Part shown: positions 14,749 through 23,812 of the stretch, piece by piece | Layout of the letters: the number at the start of each line of letters is the position of its first letter | Position numbering within the stretch: the first letter of the stretch is position 1 | The notes under the pieces: model-generated | Told to the model about the DNA's origin: nothing | The model's input: the letters and a program-made list of their open reading frames with translations, nothing else | Databases searched by the model: none | DNA from: Clostridium sp. Cult2 | Lineage (GTDB): Bacteria; Bacillota; Clostridia; Tissierellales; Tepidimicrobiaceae | Length of the DNA stretch: 64,000 nucleotides | Assembly (NCBI RefSeq): GCF_021655075.1 | Contig: NZ_PPXX01000002.1 | Span: 33,732 to 97,731 of the forward strand | Direction: 5' to 3' | Position numbers and translations under genes: made by a program

Positions 14749-15582
14749 TTATTTTATTTTTATGCTCTCCTTATAGACTAAATTCTTGGATATCCCCCTA
14801 TCTTCAGCTACCTTTTTAACAGCATCTTTTTTGGTTAAACCTTCTTCAATGTATAATTCTAAATGTTCTTTTATACTAATATTTTCAAATATATCCTTCT
14901 TTTCTATTTCTGCTCCTTTTACTATTAAAACAAACTCTCCTTTAGGATTTTGAATTTCAAACTTTTTTATTCCATCAGATATATACCCTCTAAAAGTTTC
15001 CTCATGTATCTTAGTCAATTCTCTAGATATGGATATCTGCCTATTGCCTAGGACCTTTTCCATATCTTTTAAAAGGTTTAATACTCTATGGGGAGCTTCA
15101 TAGAAGATTATAGTCCTTTTTTCGTCTTTTAATCTTTCTAATTCCTTTATTCTATCCTTCTTTTTGGAAGGTAAAAAGCCTTCAAATGCAAATTTATTAG
15201 TTGGAAAACCAGAGGCTACTAAAGCAGTTATAGAAGCAGTTGGTCCTGGTAAAACTATAACCTCTATTCCATTTTCTATACTCAAATGGATTATATCCTC
15301 TCCTGGATCTGATATGCCTGGCATACCTGCATCAGTTACTAGGCCTATATTTATACCTGATTTTAGTTTTTCTATCAATAAATGCCCTTTTGATTTTTTA
15401 TTATGTTCATGATAGGATATTAAAGGTTTTTTTATATTATAATGATTTAATAGCTTTATAGTATGCCTAGTATCCTCTGCTGCAATTAAATCTACTTCCC
15501 TTAAAGTCCTAATGGTTCTAAAGGTAATATCCTCTAAATTTCCTATAGGGGTAGGGCATATATAAAGTATTCCTTCACTCAT
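14749..15582 (-). CDS. rsmI: 16S rRNA (cytidine1402-2'-O)-methyltransferase RsmI
   Basis: 277 residues of the tetrapyrrole methylase fold. Signatures are CPTPIGNLEDITFRTI, AAEDTRHTIKLLNHY and VTDAGMPGISDPGEDII, plus PGPTASITALVASGFPTN. It methylates the ribose of C1402 in the decoding centre using SAM. In Bacillus the orthologue lies beside abrB, as here. It is downstream of the ferredoxin gene but separated from it by a terminator. Confidence 0.97.
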   Translation of the reverse strand: MSEGILYICPTPIGNLEDITFRTIRTLREVDLIAAEDTRHTIKLLNHYNIKKPLISYHEHNKKSKGHLLIEKLKSGINIGLVTDAGMPGISDPGEDIIHLSIENGIEVIVLPGPTASITALVASGFPTNKFAFEGFLPSKKKDRIKELERLKDEKRTIIFYEAPHRVLNLLKDMEKVLGNRQISISRELTKIHEETFRGYISDGIKKFEIQNPKGEFVLIVKGAEIEKKDIFENISIKEHLELYIEEGLTKKDAVKKVAEDRGISKNLVYKESIKIK

Positions 15583-15604
15583 TTCAATTCTCCTCTTTTA
15601 CTAA

Positions 15605-15629
15605 AAAAGACCCTTCTATAGGGTCTTTT
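15605..15629 (-). terminator. Terminator of the ferredoxin gene
   Basis: AAAAGACCC / GGGTCTTTT stem with T-rich tail on the minus strand, between the ferredoxin stop and rsmI start. Confidence 0.85.
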
Positions 15630-15642
15630 CTATATTGGCTTA

Positions 15643-15840
<198 letters not shown>

Positions 15841-15907
15841 CTACGATATAATTTTATCAGATTATCTTAAATAATAAAAGGGTAAATATGAAAATTTAGA
15901 ACTATTT

Positions 15908-16792
15908 TTATTTATAATCATTTATTTCATCTTCCACTTCTTCTACTTCTTCTCCTCCACTAATATATTGAGGATTCTTCTCATTTGTCATTATTATTTC
16001 ATCTACTTTATAATTAAATAATTCCTCTGTATCATCTTCAAGTGTTACTTTAACCTTCACCATTTCTAATAATGTATAGGTTTCGATGATGGTTCCTCTG
16101 CCTTCAGGTGTTATTACTATTGTACCTACCGTTGGCATTCTTTCCAATAATTCCTCATATACCTCCTGTTCATATTTTAGACAACACATAAGTCTTCCAC
16201 ACAATCCAGATATTTTGGTAGGATTTAAGGATAAGCTTTGCTCCTTTGCCATCTTAATGGAAACAGGTTCAAACTCTCCCAAAAATGTAGTACAACAAAC
16301 AGGCTTCCCACAGGGGCCTAATCCTCCTATCATTTTAGCTTCGTCTCTCACACCTATTTGTCTTAATTCTATTCTGGTCCTAAAAATAGCTGCTAAATCT
16401 TTTACCAATTCCCTGAAATCCACTCTACCATCGGCTGTGAAATAAAAAATGACTTTATTATTATCAAAAGTATATTCTACATCTACTAATTTCATCTCTA
16501 GACCATGTTCAACTATTTTTTGCTCACAGATTCCGAAGGCTTCTTGAGCTTTATCTCTATTGCTTTGGTGGGTTATAAAATCCTCCTCTCCAGCTACACG
16601 GAGTACCCTTTTCAAGGGTGGAACTATTTCTGCCTCCGTAACCTCTTTTGGTCCTACTATTACATGGCCAAATTCTATCCCTCTTGCTGTCTCTACTACC
16701 ACATAGTCGTCTTTACTTATATCCAAATCTTCAGGATCAAAATAATATATCTTTCCTGCCTTTTTAAATCTTACACCTACTACTGTTATCAT
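15908..16792 (-). CDS. ricT: RicT (YaaT), PSP1-domain protein
   Basis: 294 residues. The PSP1 C-terminal domain is evident (GVRFKKAGKIYYFDP at the start; LEMKLVDVEYTFDNNKVIFYF). The cysteine clusters GLGPCGKPVCCTTF and SGLCGRLMCCLKYE ligate Fe-S in the Ric complex. RicT with RicA and RicF stimulates RNase Y processing and sporulation phosphorelay in Bacillus. Its ATG overlaps the region after holB by 4 bp, preserving the holB-ricT order. Confidence 0.93.
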   Translation of the reverse strand: MITVVGVRFKKAGKIYYFDPEDLDISKDDYVVVETARGIEFGHVIVGPKEVTEAEIVPPLKRVLRVAGEEDFITHQSNRDKAQEAFGICEQKIVEHGLEMKLVDVEYTFDNNKVIFYFTADGRVDFRELVKDLAAIFRTRIELRQIGVRDEAKMIGGLGPCGKPVCCTTFLGEFEPVSIKMAKEQSLSLNPTKISGLCGRLMCCLKYEQEVYEELLERMPTVGTIVITPEGRGTIIETYTLLEMVKVKVTLEDDTEELFNYKVDEIIMTNEKNPQYISGGEEVEEVEDEINDYK

Positions 16793-16796
16793 ATAT

Positions 16797-17774
16797 TTAA
16801 ACCTCCTGCATTCCTAAAAGCATTGTTTCCATAGCTAGTTGGTAATTGACATTTCTATCAATATTTTGTTTTGTCTCCACTATATTGTCTATTATATCAT
16901 TAATCCTATCTATATTTAAATAGGATTGATTAGATAATATAGAAATTTTATCCTTATTTATTATAAGGTCTGAATCTTCAACCTGCTGATAAATGATTAT
17001 ATCCCTAAACCAATAGAGAATAATATCCAATATCTCTTCATAATCCTCCTTGTTTTTCAGAAAAAAATCTATGGAATTAAATATTTTAATCTTATCTCCA
17101 TTTATTATACTTTGAATTATTTCAATAATTTCTTCTCTTTTTTTGAAAAAATCATCTGACTGGGAAAGCATTATGGATTTACCTATACTTCCCTTTGTAA
17201 AATCTGCAATAAAACTAGCTTCTTCTAAGGTTTTATCATACTCTTTTCTTAATAATTGAACTATTTTGGAGTTTTCTACGGGACAAAATTTAATTATTTG
17301 ACACCTAGATAATATTGTAGGTATAAGATTATTACTATTAGAAGTTATTAAAATAATATTAATATAGGATGGAGGTTCTTCTAATGTTTTTAATAATGCA
17401 TTTTGTCCCTCCATCCTCATTTCATGGCTATCATCTATAATTATTATCCTTCTCTTACTCTCAAAAGGAGCTATATTAATATCCTTAATCAAATCATCAA
17501 TTACCCTCTTCTTAATTAAACCTTTTTCTGGTTCTATTAGTTTCAAATCCGGGTGATTCCAATTATTGAATTTTAAGCAAGAATTACATCTATTACAAGG
17601 TTCCAGACCTTGTTCCTTACAGAGTAGAGTTTTTGCAAAAGTTAATGCTACCTTTTTCTTCCCTAAAGACTCCTCCCCTTCAAACAAATAACAATGAGAT
17701 ATTTGTTCTTTCTCAATAGCCTTTTTTAAATTCCCTATTATTCTTTCGTGTCCGATTATATTGTTAAAATCCAT
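16797..17774 (-). CDS. holB: DNA polymerase III delta' subunit
   Basis: 325 residues with RuvB/AAA+-like fold: IIGHERIIGNLKKAIEKEQISHCYLFEG at the start and a degenerate P-loop GEESLGKKKVAL. A four-cysteine zinc site CNRCNSC near residue 59 and sensor motifs (IIIDDSHEMRMEGQNALLKTLEEPP; ILITSNSNNLIPTILSRCQ in separate strands) follow. As part of the clamp loader it opens the beta clamp. It lies within the tmk-darA-holB-ricT operon. Confidence 0.95.
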   Translation of the reverse strand: MDFNNIIGHERIIGNLKKAIEKEQISHCYLFEGEESLGKKKVALTFAKTLLCKEQGLEPCNRCNSCLKFNNWNHPDLKLIEPEKGLIKKRVIDDLIKDINIAPFESKRRIIIIDDSHEMRMEGQNALLKTLEEPPSYINIILITSNSNNLIPTILSRCQIIKFCPVENSKIVQLLRKEYDKTLEEASFIADFTKGSIGKSIMLSQSDDFFKKREEIIEIIQSIINGDKIKIFNSIDFFLKNKEDYEEILDIILYWFRDIIIYQQVEDSDLIINKDKISILSNQSYLNIDRINDIIDNIVETKQNIDRNVNYQLAMETMLLGMQEV

Positions 17775-17789
17775 GAAATTCCTCCAAAA

Positions 17790-18074
17790 CTAAATCTTCT
17801 TAAAATCTTCCATATTCAATATAAATATATGAACGCCACCTATAGCTATATGATCCTTCCCTCTGCTAGTTTTTTTATCTTTACATTCTTCTTCTATTGT
17901 CTTTACAACATCATCAACCTTTTCATCATCTACTCCTATTAAAAGGGTAGTGTTTCCAGATTTTAAAAACCCACCAGTAGAAGATAGCTTAGTAGTCCTA
18001 TATTTTTTTGTCATAAGACTTTTTATAACCTTTGTTGAATAATCGTCTTGAACTATGGCAATTATAAGTTTCAT
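17790..18074 (-). CDS. darA: Cyclic-di-AMP receptor DarA/PstA (copy 2, shorter)
   Basis: 94 residues from ATG 18074 (GGGAGGAG upstream). The PII-like fold starts MKLIIAIVQDDYSTKVIKSL. The nucleotide-binding signature is STGGFLKSGNTTLLIGV near residues 28-45, as in Bacillus DarA. It binds c-di-AMP, and the output partner is unknown. It sits 15 bp downstream of a 108-residue paralogue, so the pair is a tandem duplication inside the operon. Confidence 0.92.
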   Translation of the reverse strand: MKLIIAIVQDDYSTKVIKSLMTKKYRTTKLSSTGGFLKSGNTTLLIGVDDEKVDDVVKTIEEECKDKKTSRGKDHIAIGGVHIFILNMEDFKKI

Positions 18075-18089
18075 TCTAACTCCTCCCAA

Positions 18090-18416
18090 TTATATCTTAA
18101 TATGCTTTTCCACATCTAAAATAAATAAGGTGGCCCCTCCAACTTTTACCTCTAGTGGATAAGGTATATAGGTATCCCCTGGCATAGATACGGTTAACAA
18201 GGAAGTGGTAATATCTCTAGTCTTACAATTATCTTCTATTATCCTTATTACCTCATGAACTGAATCATCCTCAACCCCCATCAATAAAGTGGTGTTCCCA
18301 GATTTTAAAAATCCACCAGTAGAGGCTAATTTTGTTACCCTATATTCCTTTTCTGTAAGTTCATCTATTAGGCTTGGAGCATCTTGATCTTGAACTATGG
18401 CAATTATCAGTTTCAT
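18090..18416 (-). CDS. darA: Cyclic-di-AMP receptor DarA/PstA (copy 1)
   Basis: 108 residues, with AAAGGAGGAG before ATG. MKLIIAIVQDQDAPSLIDEL and STGGFLKSGNTTLLMGV match the DarA/PstA family. The insert after the central helix is longer than in the second copy (TTSLLTVSMPGDTYIPYPLE). The Bacillus orthologue (yaaQ) occupies the same place between tmk and holB. The two copies share their binding motif but differ in the loop that changes conformation on ligand binding, so they may address different partners. Confidence 0.93.
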   Translation of the reverse strand: MKLIIAIVQDQDAPSLIDELTEKEYRVTKLASTGGFLKSGNTTLLMGVEDDSVHEVIRIIEDNCKTRDITTSLLTVSMPGDTYIPYPLEVKVGGATLFILDVEKHIKI

Positions 18417-18417
18417 T

Positions 18418-19047
18418 CTAACTCCTCCTTTTAAGTATATTTTCTATATAATATATACTTTGCTTGAATACTTCTTCTATAGATTTTGTTGCATCAATTA
18501 TTTGGATATTTTCAGGATACATCTTAATAAGCTTCATATATCCCTCATATACTTCCTTATGAAAATCTATTCCTTCTCTTTCTAACCTATCCCCTCCTTT
18601 TTGTTCTGTTTTTCTATTTAAAGTAGTTACAGGATCTACATAAAAAAACAATGTAAGATTTGGTCTAATGCCTTTAATAGCAAAATCGTTAATCATCTTT
18701 ACTTCTTCTATACCTAATTTTCTACCTACTCCTTGATAGGCTAAACTTGAAAGGATAAACCTTTCACAGAGTACAATCTTGCCTTCCTTTAACGCTGGTA
18801 AAATCTTCTCGTGGACATGCTGCCCTCTTGAGGCGGCGTAAAGAAGTGCTTCCGTCTCAGGAGCCATATTTTTATTGTTTTTATCTAAAATAATATTTCT
18901 AATCTTTTCACTTATTTCGGTGCCTCCAGGTTCCCTAGTAGAGATAAAATCCATATTGTTATTTATAAAATAGGTTACTATCTTCTCCATAATAGTGCTT
19001 TTTCCTGATCCATCTGGGCCTTCTAATGTAATAAATATTCCCTTCAA
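18418..19047 (-). CDS. tmk: Thymidylate kinase
   Basis: 209 residues from TTG 19047 (AAAGGAAT upstream). P-loop GPDGSGKST at 10-18, the DR(Y/F)-type motif CERFILSSLAYQGVGR and the STREPGGTEISEKIR segment identify dTMP kinase. It phosphorylates dTMP to dTDP for DNA synthesis. It lies between the decarboxylase-family gene and darA, as in Bacillus. Confidence 0.97.
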   Translation of the reverse strand: MKGIFITLEGPDGSGKSTIMEKIVTYFINNNMDFISTREPGGTEISEKIRNIILDKNNKNMAPETEALLYAASRGQHVHEKILPALKEGKIVLCERFILSSLAYQGVGRKLGIEEVKMINDFAIKGIRPNLTLFFYVDPVTTLNRKTEQKGGDRLEREGIDFHKEVYEGYMKLIKMYPENIQIIDATKSIEEVFKQSIYYIENILKRRS

Positions 19048-19065
19048 TACTAAGTCATTCCTTTC

Positions 19066-20478
19066 TTAATCTACTGCTTCCATCTTTTCTCTATTATAGC
19101 CTATTAACCCCATTATTTCTATACCTTTATCCATTAAAAACCGCATATATTCTACCAGTTCTTCCGTAATCCGTTCTCCTGGGCACAGAAGGGGTATTCC
19201 TGGTGGATATGGCGTTATGAAGGAGGCAGATATTTTCCCTAAAGCTTCCTTTAAATCTAATACCTTTCTGTTTTTATAAAAGGCTTCATATATTGGTAAT
19301 ACTATATTAGGTCTTAACATATTAGGTATTATAGTGTTTATTTCTTCATAGGGTATTTTATTAGCTATTTCTTCTATGGCTCTGCTTAACAAATTAAAAT
19401 CTCTTTCTTCATTCATTAGACTAGTTAAGGCTAAACAATAATTAATATCTTCCATCTCCAGATAGATATTGTAGTCCTCTCTTAATATATTACTTACTTT
19501 TGTCCCAGTTATGCCATCTATTCTAAATAGCACTTTGGTAGTATCCTTATCAAAGATGGTATTGTCTTCTTCATCTCCTGTAAACAGATAAGCCCTAGGG
19601 ATTTTCTCCAATTCCTTTGTCAATTCATGAATCCTCATTATATTTTCTTCTAATCTTATTATTCCTTTCCCTTCCATATATGCCCTTGCCATTTCCAAGG
19701 ATGCCATGAACAAATAGGAGGGACTGGTGGTCTGATAGAGGGATGACATGGTTTTTAATTTTTTTATATCTACCCGATTTGTTCCTAAATGAATCATTGA
19801 GGTTTGAGTAAAACTAGGTAAAGTTTTATGAATGCTTTGAACTGTTATATCTGCTCCTGCCTTCAGTGCAGATATTGGCAATTTATCGGAAAAAATAAAA
19901 TGGCTGCCATGAGCTTCATCTACTAATAATATTCTATCATATTTATGAACTATTTCTGCTATTCTTTTTATATTAGAACAGATTCCATAGTAATCTGGAT
20001 ATGTTAATACTACTGCTTTAATTTCTAAATCTTCCTTTAATTTTTCTTCTATTATATATGGGTCTACTCCTGTGAATATTCCATAGTTTTCATTGTAATT
20101 AGGATAGACATATTCTATATTTAATCTATTTAAGATGGCTCCATTATATATGGATTTATGGGAATTCCTTTGTATCAATATCTTGTCTCCTGGATTGGTT
20201 ATTGCCCCTAAAGCTATGTAGATACCTCCTGTAGTACCATTAACAGAATATAGGGTATCCTTGGCACCAAAGGTTTTAGCTGCTAAAGATTGGCTTTCTT
20301 TAATAATCCCCCTAGGATCATGAAGATTGTCCATGCCAGGTATTTCCGTAATATCTATTTCAGGTATAAGCTCTTTCCAATTTAATAAAGTACTCTTTCC
20401 CTTATGCCCTGGAGTATGGAAGGAAATAGGGTTTTTATCTTTCATTTTTTTTAGTTTATTAATAATAGGTGTATCCAA
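19066..20478 (-). CDS. Orn/Lys/Arg decarboxylase-family PLP enzyme (YaaO-like)
   Basis: 470 residues from TTG 20478. The family motif SFHTPGHKG is at 19-27, the PLP-binding SIHKTLPSFTQTS has Lys218, and VDEAHGSH lies at 187-194. Fold type I basic amino acid decarboxylases of this short class include arginine and lysine decarboxylases used for polyamine synthesis. The exact substrate cannot be read from the sequence. It heads the tmk-darA-darA-holB-ricT operon. Confidence 0.9.
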   Translation of the reverse strand: MDTPIINKLKKMKDKNPISFHTPGHKGKSTLLNWKELIPEIDITEIPGMDNLHDPRGIIKESQSLAAKTFGAKDTLYSVNGTTGGIYIALGAITNPGDKILIQRNSHKSIYNGAILNRLNIEYVYPNYNENYGIFTGVDPYIIEEKLKEDLEIKAVVLTYPDYYGICSNIKRIAEIVHKYDRILLVDEAHGSHFIFSDKLPISALKAGADITVQSIHKTLPSFTQTSMIHLGTNRVDIKKLKTMSSLYQTTSPSYLFMASLEMARAYMEGKGIIRLEENIMRIHELTKELEKIPRAYLFTGDEEDNTIFDKDTTKVLFRIDGITGTKVSNILREDYNIYLEMEDINYCLALTSLMNEERDFNLLSRAIEEIANKIPYEEINTIIPNMLRPNIVLPIYEAFYKNRKVLDLKEALGKISASFITPYPPGIPLLCPGERITEELVEYMRFLMDKGIEIMGLIGYNREKMEAVD

Positions 20479-20538
20479 TAATCCTTCACCTGCCTATTCA
20501 ATATTTATATTAATTATATATTATTTGTGAAAAAATTT

Positions 20539-20564
20539 AACCCCGTAATTTATTCTACGGGGTT
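20539..20564 (-). terminator. Terminator overlapping the gin stop codon
   Basis: AACCCCGTA / TACGGGGTT stem followed by a T tract on the minus strand. Its 5' arm is the last codons of gin. Confidence 0.85.
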
Positions 20565-20744
20565 TAAGATTGTCTTATTGTATATATATTTTTTTAAGAT
20601 TGATTTTATTATCTCTTTATAATAATCGTACTTTTTATTGGATATGGAAGTAGTTGCTATGGCATTATAACAGTCCTTACACAGATTTGTCCCTAGTAAA
20701 TCTACATTATCCTTTGCCTTTTCATTACATAGTTCACAATTCAT
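20550..20744 (-). CDS. csfB: Anti-sigma-G factor Gin (CsfB)
   Basis: 64 residues. The arrangement CELCNEKAK...LCKDCYNAI (two CxxC zinc pairs) followed by TTSISNKKYDYYKEIIKSI matches Gin: zinc finger, then D/YxxY and a helix. Gin inhibits sigma-G (and sigma-E) in spore development. In Bacillus csfB lies upstream of the yaaO-tmk block and next to bofA, and both neighbours are found close by here, supporting the call. Confidence 0.85.
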   Translation of the reverse strand: MNCELCNEKAKDNVDLLGTNLCKDCYNAIATTSISNKKYDYYKEIIKSILKKYIYNKTILNPVE

Positions 20745-20839
20745 ATAATCAACCCCTTACTAACTTATTTACTAGGATTTTTGCCTTATTATTATATCCT
20801 ATTCATGCAAAATCCATTTTGTGCTTGGCAATGGAAAAT

Positions 20840-21814
20840 TTAAAATAAAATATTTATCTTCTCCCCACATTTAGTACATTTTTTATCCTCTATTCCCTTT
20901 ACTTCCCCTCTATCATATCTGCTAATAAGTTGATTTGAACAATTAGGGCAATAGGTGTTATTATCAATACCCCATACATTTCCTATATATACATAGTCTA
21001 AATATCTTTTAGAAATTTCCTTTAATCTCACAAGGGTATCATAGGTAGTCTCTGGTAATTTCATCTTGTAAGCGGGAAAATATTTGGATAGATGGAGAGG
21101 TATACTTCTATCTATGCTAGCAATCCATTGAGCTAATCTATTTATCTCCTCATCGGAACTATTTTCTCCTTCAACAACTAAAGTGGTTATTTCCACATGG
21201 GTAGCTTTAGCTGCCAATTCAATAGTCCTTTTTACAGGCTCTAACCTACCTTTGCATATTTTCCTATAATAATCATCTGTAATGGACTTTAAATCTATAT
21301 TCATAGCATCTATATGGGGTAACAGTTGTTTTAAAGGTTCTTCATTAATATATCCATTGGTAACCAATACATTTTTTAGCCCCTGCCTTTTAGCCAGTTT
21401 AGCCATATGGTATACATACTCATAGAATATACTAGGCTCATTATAAGTATAGGCAATGCCAATGGACCCTCTAGATTTTCCTAATAATATGATATCCTCA
21501 TCTTCTATTTCCATAGTAAGGGAATCTTCATGGGCAATTTCCCAATTCTGACAAAAATCACAAGCCAAGTTACAACCAAAACTTCCTACAGAAAGAATAT
21601 TTGAACCAGGATAGAAATGATATAAGGGTTTTTTCTCTATAGGGTCATAGGCATAGGAAGTAATCTTTCCATAGTTCAATGATATAAGTGTTCCATCAAT
21701 ATTTTTTCTAGCTTTACAAATCCCAATGCTTCCATCTTGGATAGTACAATTGTGAGGACAAAGATGACATTTTACTATATTATTTTCCTTTTTTTCATAA
21801 TACATGCATTCCAT
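20840..21814 (-). CDS. amrS: AmmeMemoRadiSam system radical SAM enzyme
   Basis: 324 residues. The radical SAM cluster motif CNLACDFC (CxxxCxxC) is near residue 79, preceded by an N-terminal CHLCPHNCTIQDGSIGIC and followed by a C-terminal zinc ribbon (CPNCSNQ...CTKCGEK). This is the PflA-like partner of Memo/AMMECR1 proteins. The reaction is not established. It lies 12 bp downstream of the fused Memo-AMMECR1 gene, so the full system is one operon. Confidence 0.93.
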   Translation of the reverse strand: MECMYYEKKENNIVKCHLCPHNCTIQDGSIGICKARKNIDGTLISLNYGKITSYAYDPIEKKPLYHFYPGSNILSVGSFGCNLACDFCQNWEIAHEDSLTMEIEDEDIILLGKSRGSIGIAYTYNEPSIFYEYVYHMAKLAKRQGLKNVLVTNGYINEEPLKQLLPHIDAMNIDLKSITDDYYRKICKGRLEPVKRTIELAAKATHVEITTLVVEGENSSDEEINRLAQWIASIDRSIPLHLSKYFPAYKMKLPETTYDTLVRLKEISKRYLDYVYIGNVWGIDNNTYCPNCSNQLISRYDRGEVKGIEDKKCTKCGEKINILF

Positions 21815-21826
21815 AATATAACCCCC

Positions 21827-23236
21827 TTAAAAATGCCTTATTACCTCAAAACGTTCTAATTTGTAATCCTCATACTCTCCTATACCTGCCTTATTTAAAG
21901 CAATTCTAATCTGTTCTTCAGGTGTATCTACTCCTTCTAAATTAGGTAATAATAATCCTTTTGTAAATCCCTTAGAAACTATAACTCCATACTTTTCTAC
22001 ATCTAGTTCTTCTATGGAGGAAATAGGCTCTGGTTCCTTTAATACATCCACTGAATATACTAACTCAGGTAATTCCTCTTCTCTAACAGGGTCAAACCTC
22101 GGGTCCCTTAATCCTGCACTAATGGCATTTTCTATTATCTCCATTGCAAGATTTTTTTGTGTAGGTTTTATAGTACCGATACAACCTCTTAACAATCCGT
22201 CCTTCTTCAAGGTTACAAAGGCTCCATGTGGATCATTTAATAGTTCTTCACTTAAACCTTCAGGAATTTTTATCTTTTCATTATGTTTAACATAATGTTC
22301 TAAGCTAGCTCTAGCTAACCTTACATATTCATCTTCACTTTCTCTAGCTTCAGCAATCCTTTCCTTTTCTATATGGATTAAATCTTCGAATATGTTATTT
22401 CTATTTTCCTTGTCCAATACGGAAAATTTAGCATTACAATATCCTATTCCAAAAGGTCCTTCATAGGATAAAACATCTGGTTCCACATTAAATCCATCTA
22501 AAAAACCAGAAAGTATCATAAGGGAACGAAGTCCACATTCCCCTGCCCTCTCGCTTAAACTTAAGTCAAAAGAAACTATGGATTTAAAATCTCCCTCTTT
22601 CAAAATATTCACTATTTTCTTATCAAATTTTTCCCCATAGGGAGAATAGGAATAGGGTCCTTCATCAGATAGTTTGTGGGATAAATCCCCACTAGCTATT
22701 AATACTACATTTTTCTCAGATTCCAATACTGAATCCTGGATTATCTGTCCAAATCTGTATAAATCCTTAGGTGGCAATAATCCATAGGTTATGTGGACAA
22801 GCTTATAATCATTATACTCTTTCCCCACAAAGTATAGAGGTACTAAAGCTCCATGGTCTAATTTTAAACTAATATTAAAATCCTCAGCCAAATTTTCATC
22901 TACTCTTGCAATAGATATATTTTGCTGATTGCTTTTTTCAATAATATTGTTTACCAATTCTAAATCGTTTTCAAATTCATAGTGCAAGCTTCTCTCTCCG
23001 AAATTTTTAAAATCTCCTTTTAAAATTTTCTTTGTAGATATGGATATGGCATCTCTAAATAAAGGGCCATGGGGAGTTATGGTAATAATAGTACTAGGTT
23101 TTTTATCCTTTATATCCTTGGCTAACTTTTTAGAACCTTCTATAGTTTCCTTAGCCCTTTTCTCTTCACCTCTCCCTATTTCCTCAACTATAATAGGAGG
23201 ATGAGGAAATAGATATGCAGATAATATTTTACCCAT
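21827..23236 (-). CDS. Fused MEMO1-family / AMMECR1 protein (AmmeMemoRadiSam A and B)
   Basis: 469 residues from ATG 23236 (AAGGAGTG 6 nt upstream). Residues 1-275 are the MEMO/class III extradiol-dioxygenase fold (AYLFPHPPIIVEEIGRGEE, TITPHGPLF, VLIASGDLSHKL). Residues 295-469 are AMMECR1 with DPHGAFVTLKKDGLLRGCIG and GLRDPRFDPV. The fused protein plus the radical SAM enzyme make the conserved but uncharacterised AmmeMemoRadiSam system, thought to carry out a modification reaction. It is 5 bp after the next upstream gene. Confidence 0.93.
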   Translation of the reverse strand: MGKILSAYLFPHPPIIVEEIGRGEEKRAKETIEGSKKLAKDIKDKKPSTIITITPHGPLFRDAISISTKKILKGDFKNFGERSLHYEFENDLELVNNIIEKSNQQNISIARVDENLAEDFNISLKLDHGALVPLYFVGKEYNDYKLVHITYGLLPPKDLYRFGQIIQDSVLESEKNVVLIASGDLSHKLSDEGPYSYSPYGEKFDKKIVNILKEGDFKSIVSFDLSLSERAGECGLRSLMILSGFLDGFNVEPDVLSYEGPFGIGYCNAKFSVLDKENRNNIFEDLIHIEKERIAEARESEDEYVRLARASLEHYVKHNEKIKIPEGLSEELLNDPHGAFVTLKKDGLLRGCIGTIKPTQKNLAMEIIENAISAGLRDPRFDPVREEELPELVYSVDVLKEPEPISSIEELDVEKYGVIVSKGFTKGLLLPNLEGVDTPEEQIRIALNKAGIGEYEDYKLERFEVIRHF

Positions 23237-23241
23237 TTTTT

Positions 23242-23718
23242 TCACTCCTTGTTTTTTAACATTCTTTTTAATCTTTTTAAAATCTCTTCGTTGGGAGTAA
23301 ATAAAAAGCTTATCCTTCTATTATTGTCTATAAATTGTCCAATATATACATCTTCTCCTTCTTTATCGAAGGTAAAATTATATGTATATTTTTCATCTTC
23401 CTCTCTATAGGGAAAAATACCTATTAAATCAAAATAATCTATTCTAAGGATTTGAAATCTTCTTTTCCCTATAACTCGATGGAATGTCAAATGTTCTTTT
23501 TCCAAAGTATAGGAATATTTGGAAAAATACTTGATCAATATAAAACTACAACTTATTACAACCAAAAAAATAACTGATATATTAGCAACATAAGGAGAAA
23601 GTTCTTCTATATATCTGTTCATAATATATATAATAAAATCTATTAAGATAACAAATCCTATTATTACCGAAAATATTTTAATAAATGATTTTTTCTTACC
23701 TTCTACTATCTGTTCCAT
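23242..23718 (-). CDS. Small membrane protein with PH-like C-terminus, unknown
   Basis: 158 residues from ATG 23718 (AGGAGG 7 nt upstream; TTG two codons earlier is possible). Two transmembrane helices lie at about 14-36 and 43-63 (IIGFVILIDFIIYIM and VANISVIFLVVISCSFILI). A soluble region YSYTLEKEHLTFHRVIGKRRF resembles the bPH/DUF304 type. It is adjacent to the AmmeMemoRadiSam genes and probably co-transcribed, but no role can be assigned. Confidence 0.7.
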   Translation of the reverse strand: MEQIVEGKKKSFIKIFSVIIGFVILIDFIIYIMNRYIEELSPYVANISVIFLVVISCSFILIKYFSKYSYTLEKEHLTFHRVIGKRRFQILRIDYFDLIGIFPYREEDEKYTYNFTFDKEGEDVYIGQFIDNNRRISFLFTPNEEILKRLKRMLKNKE

Positions 23719-23782
23719 GGACAATCCTCCTTAATCATATTCTAAAGGAACAAAGGTATAATGGCAATCAAAAAAACAGATA

Positions 23783-23810
23783 AGCCTAGGCCTATCTGTT
23801 TTTATCTTTC
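23783..23810 (-). terminator. Terminator of rplY
   Basis: AACAGATAGGCC / GGCTTATCTGTT stem followed by a T run on the minus strand. Confidence 0.8.
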
Positions 23811-23812
23811 CA

